This document shows, piece after piece, positions 1-5,454 of a stretch of DNA of 5,782 nucleotides. The stretch comes from G039029935 sp039029935 (GTDB lineage Bacteria > Chloroflexota > Anaerolineae > Caldilineales > Caldilineaceae). The notes under the pieces were generated by a model. It did not search any database. It was not told the origin of the DNA and saw nothing but the letters and a program-made list of their open reading frames with translations. The translations under genes were made by a program, and so were the position numbers. Positions within the stretch are counted from its first letter, which is position 1. The number at the start of each line of letters is the position of its first letter. The stretch lies in the NCBI GenBank assembly GCA_039029935.1, contig JBCCFC010000915.1:1-5782 (forward strand). Reading direction: 5' to 3'.

Positions 1-54
1 ATAATCTAGCTTATCTTATTGTAGAAAGTCTGTTTTCAAAAACTGAGGTGTTTT

Positions 55-318
55 ATGTATAAGTTATATGAGACGATGCCCGCAAGCGAAATTAAGCAAA
101 ATACAAATGCTGCTTTTGAAAAAGCGGCAAAAGGCCCCATTGTTGTCCTCAGCCGTACACAGCCAAAGGCTGTAATTGTCTCACCTGAAATGTGGAATGC
201 AACGGCTGAACGATTAGCCTATTTGGAGAGTATGTTGCTGGCTGATGCGGCTGCCAAACGTGTTTGGTCCGGTGACTATCATACAATTGACGAGATTGAA
301 AAAATGATGGAAGGATAA
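55..318 (+). CDS. Type II toxin-antitoxin system antitoxin, Phd/YefM family
   Basis: This 87-residue protein looks like a Phd/YefM antitoxin. Proteins of this family bind the partner toxin through the C-terminal part and the operon promoter through the N-terminal fold. Visible family features are the N-terminal stretch MPASEIKQNTNAAFEKA (residues 8-24), the strand-forming segment PIVVLSRTQPKAVIVSPEMW (28-47), and a helical, charged tail. The length is normal for the family. A Shine-Dalgarno sequence GAGG lies at 46-49, five bases before the ATG. The next reading unit, a RelE/ParE-like toxin, starts 16 bases downstream at 335, the usual antitoxin-first order. Such operons are normally autorepressed, but I see no clear operator in the 54 bases upstream. 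The gene is intact although its partner seems damaged. The family is assigned from sequence pattern only. Confidence 0.88.
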   Translation: MYKLYETMPASEIKQNTNAAFEKAAKGPIVVLSRTQPKAVIVSPEMWNATAERLAYLESMLLADAAAKRVWSGDYHTIDEIEKMMEG

Positions 319-319
319 T

Positions 320-324
320 AAGGG
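320..324 (+). promoter_or_regulatory. Ribosome binding site that favours the 335 start of the toxin
   Basis: AAGGG precedes the ATG at 335 by about ten bases. No comparable purine-rich site precedes the ATG at 395. This makes 335 the likelier ancestral toxin start, although that frame meets TGA at 350-352. Confidence 0.45.
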
Positions 325-334
325 TAACTCTGAC

Positions 335-601
335 ATGAACCGTAGATACTGATCCCTATTTTATGATAGAAACGTAACCGCTTACCTGTATTCCATGAGA
401 GGTACAGAGGTAGGGCAAATGCTTCACAGGGCGATTGTTGCACTGCAATTTGAAGAGAACCCATCCACAGAGTACGAGCCTATACCAGAAAGGCAAAATC
501 GTTATTACATGACAGTTGCTAATCACCGGATTACGATTGAAATTAGAGCAGAGCAAAAAGCGATTGGGGTATTGTTAATCGAGCGGGATTTTGCGAGCTG
601 A
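335..601 (+). pseudogene. RelE/ParE-like toxin, 5' end apparently interrupted by an in-frame TGA
   Basis: The frame open without interruption is 395-601 (68 residues). Its C-terminal half has the RelE/ParE pattern: a helix (QMLHRAIVALQFEENPS), then strands ending YYMTVANHRITIEIRAEQ and GVLLIERDF. RelE-type toxins cleave mRNA at the ribosome and ParE-type toxins poison gyrase; the subtype cannot be told here. Reading the same frame upstream gives MNRRY, TGA at 350-352, then SLFYDRNVTAYLYS running directly into the annotated Met. That upstream part resembles the first strand and helix of the fold. The ribosome binding site fits the 335 ATG and not 395. The simplest reading is a nonsense-mutated toxin beside an intact antitoxin. 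Alternatives are TGA readthrough, a sequencing error, or real initiation at 395 giving a shortened protein. Toxin identity is moderately supported by context and pattern. Confidence 0.6.
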
Positions 602-633
602 TATCTATCCACAACGGAAACAAACCCAATCGC

Positions 634-1055
634 AACCATCAGCAAGGAGCAACCAAACCAACCATGACACGTCCTCAAAATCCGTATATCGCTGGCAATC
701 CAATCAACGACCAAGACCGGTTTATTGGTCGTGCGGATGTCATGCGAGAGACCTTACGCGTCCTGCGTAACCCGAACACCAACGCCATTGTGCTGCATGG
801 GCAGCGACGCATTGGCAAAACCTCGATTCTACTGCGGCTGGACAAGGATTTAGCCGGAGAAGACTATGCACCCACCTACTTTGACTTGCAGGACAAGGCT
901 ACCATGCCGCTGGGTGATGTCCTCTTTCAGTTCGCGCAGAGCATCGCCGCTGTTATCCACATGACCTTGCCCGACCGCACGCAGTTTGACACCGATGGCG
1001 AGTTTTTCCGCAAACAGTTTTTGCCTGACAGTGCTGAGTACACGCTCCCTCGCAA
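634..1055 (+). repeat. Direct repeat copy A of the ATPase gene 5' end
   Basis: This segment is a close copy of 2188-2607. Homology begins about 30 bases before the start codon (AACCATC...AAGGAGCAACCA in both, with a 3-base difference) and ends sharply at CGCAA (1051-1055 against 2603-2607). The encoded proteins differ at about 13 of 131 positions. The two copies lie in the same orientation about 1.55 kb apart and bracket the palindromic elements and xisH-xisI. Confidence 0.88.
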
Positions 1056-1080
1056 TCAGCCAATGTACTCACAATTTTGA
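664..1080 (+). pseudogene. Truncated P-loop ATPase, N-terminal fragment paralogous to the large ATPase-WD40 gene
   Basis: The 138-residue product matches residues 1-131 of the 1069-residue protein encoded at 2216 at roughly 90% identity. It keeps the opening RPQNPYIAGNPINDQDRFIGR and the Walker A motif GQRRIGKTS (residues 46-54). It stops just before the Walker B segment, which in the full copy is LVLLFDEFD. The last residues (NQPMYSQF) come from unrelated DNA after the homology breaks at base 1055. Without Walker B, the sensor motif and the winged-helix part, it should not hydrolyse ATP. The leader AAGGAG at 644-649, 14 bases from the ATG, is shared with the full copy. I read it as the stump of a second ATPase gene cut by rearrangement. 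It could still be translated, since the frame is open. Palindromic elements follow within 50 bases. Confidence 0.85.
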
Positions 1081-1115
1081 AAATAACATCAGTTCACATT
1101 ACACTTATGATATCT

Positions 1116-1230
1116 ATAGAATGACTCCGCTGGAAAAGGGTCAAACTGGCTCAAAAGTCCGACTTCTCACCAGCGGTAGAAATAAGCAAATTCTACAGAA
1201 GTCAGACTTTTTTCAGCAGAGTCATAGAAT
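1116..1230. mobile_element. MITE-like palindromic element with 7-bp flanking direct repeats
   Basis: The core 1123-1223 (101 bp) ends in inverted repeats: GACTCCGCTG at 1123-1132 and CAGCAGAGTC at 1214-1223, one mismatch. It is flanked on both sides by ATAGAAT (1116-1122 and 1224-1230), which looks like a target-site duplication. Inside, AAAAGTCCGACTTCT (1153-1167) pairs with AGAAGTCAGACTTTT (1197-1211), and GTAGAA (1176-1181) pairs with TTCTAC (1191-1196), so a transcript could fold into a long hairpin. It encodes no transposase, so mobility would need an enzyme from elsewhere. It lies 36 bases after the truncated ATPase stop. The insertion reading depends on the direct repeat not being chance. 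Confidence 0.6.
1153..1213 (+). terminator. Possible intrinsic terminator formed by the palindromic element
   Basis: The stem AAAAGTCCGACTTCT / AGAAGTCAGACTTTT (one mismatch) is followed by a run of six or seven T at 1208-1213. It could stop transcription coming from the toxin-antitoxin and truncated ATPase side. The loop is long (29 bases) and the stem is A/T-rich outside its centre, so this is tentative; it may be only a by-product of the element's symmetry. Confidence 0.3.
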
Positions 1231-1301
1231 AGTGGCCGGATTAACGGTATAACAGATCAGAACACCGTATATATGCAAAATGCACAAGCAGTACTCAAAT
1301 T

Positions 1302-1427
1302 AGGCCATTCCACAAAAATAATTGCCGCGGAGTAGGCAGTCTCTACTGCCGGTATTCTCGTGTACGACCCGCAATAGAGATTGCTAACTCCGCGCTGCAA
1401 TGGGTATTTTATTTTGTGGAATGACCT
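1302..1427. repeat. 126-bp imperfect palindrome with nested hairpins, MITE- or REP-like
   Basis: The ends AGGCCATTCCACAAAA (1302-1317) and TTTTGTGGAATGACCT (1412-1427) are inverted with one mismatch. Pairing continues inward through GCGGAGT (1327-1333) against ACTCCGC, and on to the centre near CGTGTACG (about 1359-1366). Each arm also has its own small hairpin: GGCAGTCTCTACTGCC at 1335-1350 and GCAATAGAGATTGC at 1371-1384. A transcript could therefore form one long stem or a cloverleaf-like shape. TTA occurs at both outer edges (1300-1302 and 1427-1429), which might be a short target duplication but is weak. Its sequence is unrelated to the palindrome at 1116-1230. It ends 15 bases before the xisH start, so it could affect xisH expression. 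No protein is encoded. Confidence 0.68.
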
Positions 1428-1429
1428 TA

Positions 1430-1434
1430 AAGGA
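1430..1434 (+). promoter_or_regulatory. Ribosome binding site deciding the xisH start
   Basis: AAGGA lies eight bases before the ATG at 1443. It overlaps the earlier ATG at 1434, so translation should start at 1443, giving the family-typical MPARD beginning. Confidence 0.6.
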
Positions 1435-1442
1435 TGATGCGT

Positions 1443-1852
1443 ATGCCGGCACGGGATAAAATTCATCAGCATATTATGGATGCGCTAGATAACGATGACT
1501 GGACAATCCTTGATGATCCGCTCATCTTACAACACGAAAAAACAATTGCCTATGTTGATTTGGAGGCCGAACGGGTGCTGACTGCAGAGAAAGGGAGTGA
1601 AAAGAAATCAAAAGCTTTCTTAGCCCTTCCCTGCTTGCAGACGTTGAAGATGCATTGGGGCAATATCTTCTGTATCGAACCTTTCTACGTTTTTTGGAGA
1701 TGCCACATAAACTATATCTAGCGATCAGCACAATAACGCACGAAACGCTTTCTAAAAATGTGGTGCTGCAAACATTACTGGATGAAAATCGAGTTTCTAT
1801 CATCGTCGTTGATTTGGATAAAAGGAAGGTGACAGAATGGATTCAAAGATAA
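1443..1852 (+). pseudogene. xisH: fdxN element excision controlling factor XisH homologue, frameshifted
   Basis: The first part reads MPARDKIHQHIMDALDNDDW, then DDPL, YVDLEAERVLTAEKGSEK, the hallmark start of XisH. The frame changes near 1602-1607 and the rest continues in another frame as IKSFLSPSLLADVEDALGQY and on to VVDLDKRKVTEWIQR with stop at 1850-1852. XisH and XisI were described as factors needed for excision of the fdxN element in heterocyst-forming cyanobacteria, and homologues are widespread elsewhere. XisH proteins normally read about EKIAVEIKSF at this place, an E-x-K core like that of PD-(D/E)XK nucleases. Here IAVE is missing, and the frame change is that expected for a loss of ten bases. 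The protein would end early at 1721 without the core. A sequencing error would not easily explain the missing residues. It overlaps xisI by 16 bases. Confidence 0.88.
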
Positions 1853-2181
1853 CCAAATACAGAAAAATTATTAAGCATATATTTGACGATTACATGGCAT
1901 TGCTCAACCGAAAGTCTCAGGCCGACATAGACACGTTTGCCATTATTGATGACAAAAACGATCACTATTTGATTCAAGTCTTGGGATGGGATGAAATCAG
2001 AAAGGTATGGGAAACAAGCGTGTATGTCCGGATTTTCAACAATAAATTTTGGATTGAAGTCGATTGGACAGAAATGGGTATTGGCAATGATTTAGTGGCA
2101 GCGGGTGTGCCCAAAGAAGATATTGTTTTGGCCTTTCACCATCCCAGCACACGTCAATTTACAGATTTTGCAATAGCGTAA
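1837..2181 (+). CDS. xisI: fdxN element excision controlling factor XisI homologue
   Basis: This 114-residue protein matches the XisI family along its whole length. Recognisable parts are the N-terminal helix YRKIIKHIFDDYMAL, the strand FAIIDDKNDHYLIQVLGWD, the segment KFWIEVDWTEMGIGNDLVAAGV and the C-terminal signature PKEDIVLAFHHPSTRQFTDFA. The length is usual for XisI. The gene starts within the end of the xisH frame (16-base overlap), which is the common arrangement and suggests translational coupling. A strong GGAAGG site at 1824-1829, seven bases upstream, allows independent initiation. It has no stop or frameshift, so it is retained although xisH is broken. The biochemical role is not established; I do not infer one beyond partnership with XisH. 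The large ATPase gene starts 34 bases after its stop and may be cotranscribed. Confidence 0.93.
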   Translation: MDSKITKYRKIIKHIFDDYMALLNRKSQADIDTFAIIDDKNDHYLIQVLGWDEIRKVWETSVYVRIFNNKFWIEVDWTEMGIGNDLVAAGVPKEDIVLAFHHPSTRQFTDFAIA

Positions 2182-2187
2182 TCTACA

Positions 2188-2607
2188 AAACCATCAAGGA
2201 GCAACCACACCAACCATGAACCGTCCTCAAAATCCGTATATCGCTGGCAATCCAATCAACGACCAAGACCGTTTTATTGGCCGTGCGGATGTCATGCGTG
2301 AGACCCTGCGCGTCCTGCGTAACCCCAACACCAATGCCATTGTGCTGCATGGGCAACGACGCATTGGCAAGACCTCGATTCTGTTGCGACTGGAGAAGGA
2401 TTTGGCGGGGGATGCGTATGCGGCTGTGTACTTTGATTTGCAGGACAAGGCCGCCATGCCGCTGGGCGATGTCCTCTTTCAGTTGGCGCAGAGCATCGCT
2501 GCTGTCATCAACATGACCTTGCCCGACCGCACACAGTTTGACACCGATGGCGAGTTTTTCCGCAAACAGTTTTTGCCCGACGCCGCCGAATATGCCGCCC
2601 CACGCAA
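2188..2607 (+). repeat. Direct repeat copy B of the ATPase gene 5' end
   Basis: This is the partner of 634-1055. It includes the leader AAGGAGCAACCA and the first 131 codons of the intact gene. Recombination between the copies would remove about 1.55 kb, including both palindromes and xisHI, and leave one intact ATPase gene. Confidence 0.88.
2196..2201 (+). promoter_or_regulatory. Ribosome binding site with long spacing for the ATPase-WD40 gene
   Basis: AAGGAG lies 14 bases before the ATG at 2216, longer than the usual 5-10. The same site and spacing occur before the truncated copy (644-649 to 664). No alternative start codon lies in the gap, and the product begins at the family-like RPQNPYIAGNP, so the start is well supported. 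Confidence 0.5.
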
Positions 2608-5425
2608 ATTGGTGTTACTCTTTGATGAATTTGATGTGTTGGATTTACCACAGGAAGGACAGGCGGGGTCCGCCTTCTTCCCCTATTTGCGCGCATGGAT
2701 GGCACAGGCCTTGGATGTCAAGTTTGTGTTTGTGTTGGGACGTCGGCCAGAGGAGCTATCGACCGATACGCTGGCGACTTTTAAGGGTACGCTTAGTCGG
2801 CGAATTTCGCTGGTTAATCAAGATGAGACGGTTGATATTATCCGCCTTTCCGAGAAAAACGACAGCCTTGTCTGGACAGAGGACGCCATCCAGCATGTGT
2901 GGGGCTGGACCGAAGGACATCCCTATTTTACACAGTTGCTCTGTAGCGAGATTTGGGAAGCGGCTTATGATGAGATGCCCACTGAGCCACCGACAATTGC
3001 ACCGGGTGATGTGGATGACGTGGTTGACGATGCCATTGAACAAGGGCGCAATGCCTTTGAGTGGATTTGGGATGGGCTACCACCAGCGGAACGCATTGTC
3101 ATGGCCGCGATGGCGCAAGAGAAAGCCGACATCATCAGCCAACACAAACTCATGGAGGTGCTGAACCGCAGTGGCATTCGCCTGATTTTGCGTGAACTGG
3201 AGCTTGCACCGGAAACGCTTGAAAAATGGGATTTGTTGCGTAAAGTTTCAACAGAAGACAGTGAGGTTGTTCATTATCGTTTTGCTATTTTGTTGTTGAA
3301 ACAATGGGTACGTCAGAATAAACCACTCCGCCGTGTTAAAGCAGAGCTAGACTCAATTGAACCACTGGCGATGAGTCTATATCAAAGTGCAGAAGGTATT
3401 TATGCATTAGGGGATTTGGAGGACGCAGAGCAGCTATTAAATCGTGCATTAGTGGTTAACCCAAATCATATGCAATCTCGATTGTTATTAGGGCGCGTAA
3501 AATTAGGTCAGGGGGAATTGGCAGAAGCAGTAGAAATAATCGAGCCTGTATACACTTTTGATCCACTGATGGCACGCCAAGATTTTATAGCAGCATTAAT
3601 AGCACAAGCGGCAGCAGAATCGGTTGTAGATAAACAACTCGTCATCTATGAACATATCTTAGCAATCGAACCCTCTCAACCCGTTGCGCAAGAGATGGTC
3701 GAACGACTACGAATTCAACAGAAAAGATCACAATTTAACCATCTCATAAACATGGCCCAGTTACATGAGCAGAATGAAAGATGGGTTGACGCCAGTAATA
3801 TATACCGCACCTTGCTCGCTGAGTTCCCAGATGAGCAGGACTGGCAGAATAGACTAGAAATCGTAATAGAAGAAGCGGAATTAGCACAATGGTATAATCA
3901 AGCACTTGGCTTCATCCAAGAAAATCGAATGGATGCCGCTCCAGAGTTACTTGGTAAAGTTATTGGTCGTCGTCCTGATTATAAGGACAGTGCTCAATAC
4001 TTACTAATAGCACTTTCAGAATCTTCTGGGAATAGGGGTAATAATAAGAGGTTTTCTTTTGTACCATATACACAATTAGAAAGTGTAAAAAAAATAGAAA
4101 AAAAATTTATGCCTTTACTTAAAGCTCTACAAGAGATGTGGAATATGATAGGTATTATTTTAGGTATAGTTATACTCCTTTTGGTAATCATTCTAATAGC
4201 GATGGGAGTAAATCCATATGCCCGCTCATTTATACTAACTTCATTATCAACCCCAACTCCGACCTTTACACCTGTACCAACATCAACACCTCAACCAACA
4301 TTAACATATACACCTTTACCAACATATACACTTCTACCAACATATACACCTTTACCAACATATACACCTGTACCAACATATACACCTGTACCGACATCGA
4401 CCTCAACCCCTGTACCAACATTGACCTCAACCCCTGTACCAACATCGACCTCAACACCTGTACCAACATTGACCTCAACACCTGTACCAACATCGACCTC
4501 AACGCCTGCACTGACATCAAGCCTCCTGCCAATGTCATTACGACTAACCCTTGAGGGACATACTTGGAGTGTCAGGGGGCTGAGTTGGTCGCCCAATGGC
4601 CGCACCCTTGCCTCTGCCAGTTATGACCGCACCGTGCGTCTTTGGGATACAGAGACTGGTCAATTGATGCAAACTCTTGAGGAGCATACTTCGAGTGTCT
4701 GGGGTGTAAGTTGGTCGCCCGATGGCCTCACCCTTGCCTCTGCCAGTTATGACCGCACCGTGCGCCTTTGGGATATAGAGACTGGTCAATTGATGCAAAC
4801 CCTTGAGGGACATACAGATAGTGTCTGGAGTGTAAGTTGGTCACCCGATGGCAGTGTCCTTGCCTCTGCTAGTTCAGACCGCACCGTGCGCCTTTGGGAT
4901 GCAGAGACTGGTCAATCGCTACAAACTCTTAAGGGGCATACTTGGAATGTCAGAAGCGTGAATTGGTCACCCGACAGTCGCACTCTTGCCTCCGCCAGTG
5001 ATGATAATACCATACGCTTGTGGGATGCAGAGACTGGTCTATCGCTACAAACTCTTAAGGGTCATACAGATAGTGTCTGGAGCGTGAGTTGGTCACCCGA
5101 TGGCCGCATCCTTGCCTCTGCTAGTTATGACCACACCGTGCGCCTTTGGGATGCAGAGACTGGTCAATCGCTACAAATTCTTGAGGGACATATCGCTTTA
5201 GTCAGGAGTGTGAGTTGGTCGCCTGACAGCCGTACCCTTGCTTCTGCCAGTTATGACCGCACCGTGCTCATTTGGGATGCAGAGACTGGTCAATCGCTGC
5301 AAACCCTTAAGGGTCATACAGATAGTGTCTGGAGCGTGAGTTGGTCGCCCAACGGCCGCACCCTTGCCTCTGCTGGTTATGACCGCACCGTGCGCCTTTG
5401 GGATGTTTCAGCATTAGAAAAGTAA
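2216..5425 (+). CDS. Membrane-anchored P-loop ATPase with TPR-like region and C-terminal WD40 propeller
   Basis: The 1069-residue product is modular. Residues 1-280 are a STAND/AAA-like P-loop ATPase: Walker A GQRRIGKTS (46-54), Walker B LVLLFDEFD (132-140) and a sensor-like VLGRR (173-177). Residues about 285-372 look like a winged helix, ending VVHYRFAILLLKQWVR. Residues about 385-600 are TPR-like helical pairs (for example ALGDLEDAEQLLNRALVVNP). A basic stretch (624-636) precedes one hydrophobic helix (644-662). A Thr/Pro repeat linker (678-765) leads to seven 42-residue WD40 repeats (781-1069), with the closing strand supplied by 774-780. The positive-inside rule places the ATPase and TPRs in the cytoplasm and the propeller outside. 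In STAND proteins a repeat sensor controls nucleotide-dependent switching; a sensor across a membrane is unusual. No N-terminal effector domain is visible. The ligand is unknown. A role in surface sensing, self-recognition or defence is inference only. Confidence 0.95.
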   Translation: MNRPQNPYIAGNPINDQDRFIGRADVMRETLRVLRNPNTNAIVLHGQRRIGKTSILLRLEKDLAGDAYAAVYFDLQDKAAMPLGDVLFQLAQSIAAVINMTLPDRTQFDTDGEFFRKQFLPDAAEYAAPRKLVLLFDEFDVLDLPQEGQAGSAFFPYLRAWMAQALDVKFVFVLGRRPEELSTDTLATFKGTLSRRISLVNQDETVDIIRLSEKNDSLVWTEDAIQHVWGWTEGHPYFTQLLCSEIWEAAYDEMPTEPPTIAPGDVDDVVDDAIEQGRNAFEWIWDGLPPAERIVMAAMAQEKADIISQHKLMEVLNRSGIRLILRELELAPETLEKWDLLRKVSTEDSEVVHYRFAILLLKQWVRQNKPLRRVKAELDSIEPLAMSLYQSAEGIYALGDLEDAEQLLNRALVVNPNHMQSRLLLGRVKLGQGELAEAVEIIEPVYTFDPLMARQDFIAALIAQAAAESVVDKQLVIYEHILAIEPSQPVAQEMVERLRIQQKRSQFNHLINMAQLHEQNERWVDASNIYRTLLAEFPDEQDWQNRLEIVIEEAELAQWYNQALGFIQENRMDAAPELLGKVIGRRPDYKDSAQYLLIALSESSGNRGNNKRFSFVPYTQLESVKKIEKKFMPLLKALQEMWNMIGIILGIVILLLVIILIAMGVNPYARSFILTSLSTPTPTFTPVPTSTPQPTLTYTPLPTYTLLPTYTPLPTYTPVPTYTPVPTSTSTPVPTLTSTPVPTSTSTPVPTLTSTPVPTSTSTPALTSSLLPMSLRLTLEGHTWSVRGLSWSPNGRTLASASYDRTVRLWDTETGQLMQTLEEHTSSVWGVSWSPDGLTLASASYDRTVRLWDIETGQLMQTLEGHTDSVWSVSWSPDGSVLASASSDRTVRLWDAETGQSLQTLKGHTWNVRSVNWSPDSRTLASASDDNTIRLWDAETGLSLQTLKGHTDSVWSVSWSPDGRILASASYDHTVRLWDAETGQSLQILEGHIALVRSVSWSPDSRTLASASYDRTVLIWDAETGQSLQTLKGHTDSVWSVSWSPNGRTLASAGYDRTVRLWDVSALEK
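4087..4105 (+). other. Two A8 homopolymer tracts in the coding sequence
   Basis: Eight A occur at 4087-4094 and again at 4098-4105, encoding the VKKIEKK stretch just before the membrane helix. Gaining one base in either tract meets TAA at 4120-4122; losing one meets TGA at 4146-4148. Slippage in either direction would thus end the protein before the membrane helix and propeller. Confidence 0.7.
4145..4201 (+). other. Segment encoding the single transmembrane helix of the ATPase-WD40 protein
   Basis: Residues 644-662 are MIGIILGIVILLLVIILIA, a 19-residue hydrophobic run with no charge. Basic residues precede it and only one Arg follows closely, predicting a cytoplasmic N-terminus. It could anchor the protein as a type II membrane protein. 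It is not a signal peptide by position. Confidence 0.85.
4304..4510 (+). repeat. Coding minisatellite for the Thr/Pro-rich linker
   Basis: Two tandem arrays adjoin. Five 18-bp units (4304-4393) encode TYTPLP or TYTPVP, one with TYTLLP. Then about five 24-bp units (4394-4510) encode alternating TSTSTPVP and TLTSTPVP, forming a 48-bp higher-order period. Unit sizes are multiples of three, so changes in copy number keep the frame. Thr/Pro linkers of this sort are common in extracytoplasmic proteins of Chloroflexota and could be glycosylated spacers through the cell envelope. Confidence 0.92.
4556..5422 (+). repeat. Seven tandem 126-bp WD40 repeats with high DNA identity
   Basis: Repeats begin at 4556, 4682, 4808, 4934, 5060, 5186 and 5312 (the last is shorter). 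Each encodes GH, a WSPDG turn, LASAS, D and TVRLWD, followed by ETGQ and TL. Long stretches are the same at the DNA level, so the array arose or is kept uniform by recent duplication or conversion. Repeats 3, 5 and 7 share GHTDSVWSVSWSP exactly. Variation is concentrated in a few columns: column 4 (W, S, D, W, D, A, D), column 7 (R/W), column 16 and column 23. Confidence 0.95.
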
Positions 5426-5454
5426 AGTCATGACACTCAAATAGGGAGTATTCT

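Noticed and set aside
1..54. Promoter for the toxin-antitoxin operon
   Set aside because: The region is A/T-rich, but no convincing -35/-10 pair can be picked, and the window starts too close to the gene.
986..1252. 88-codon frame overlapping the truncated ATPase and first palindrome
   Set aside because: It starts in a shadow frame of the ATPase copy and runs through non-coding palindromic DNA; it has no recognisable features.
1244..1268. Dyad ACGGT...ACCGT as a possible operator
   Set aside because: Only five outer pairs match and the inner part does not pair; this is weak and could be chance.
1273..1335. Small frame MQNAQAVLKLGHSTKIIAAE entering the second palindrome
   Set aside because: It is only 20 codons, has no ribosome binding site, and ends inside the repeat element.
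1522..1803. Minus-strand 93-codon frame opposite xisH
   Set aside because: The plus strand carries a clear XisH homologue in two frames, so this is a shadow.
2538..3164. 208-codon plus-strand frame within the large ATPase gene
   Set aside because: It is a shifted reading of the ATPase domain, rich in Trp, Arg and Cys in the way of shadow frames, with no start site context.
4138..4554. Open frame from a GTG, rich in Asn, Thr, Tyr and Cys, overlapping the large gene
   Set aside because: It is a shifted reading of the Thr/Pro minisatellite; the absence of stops follows from the repeat, and the main frame clearly encodes a domain-bearing protein.
4266..4605. Minus-strand frames with repeated VQVLRSMLV or VGTGVEVDVG units
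   Set aside because: These are reverse readings of the same minisatellite with no ribosome binding site and no domain.
4304..5422. Regularly spaced repeats suggestive of a CRISPR array
   Set aside because: The units are contiguous coding repeats of 18, 24 and 126 bp with no unique spacers, and they translate to a Thr/Pro linker and WD40 blades.
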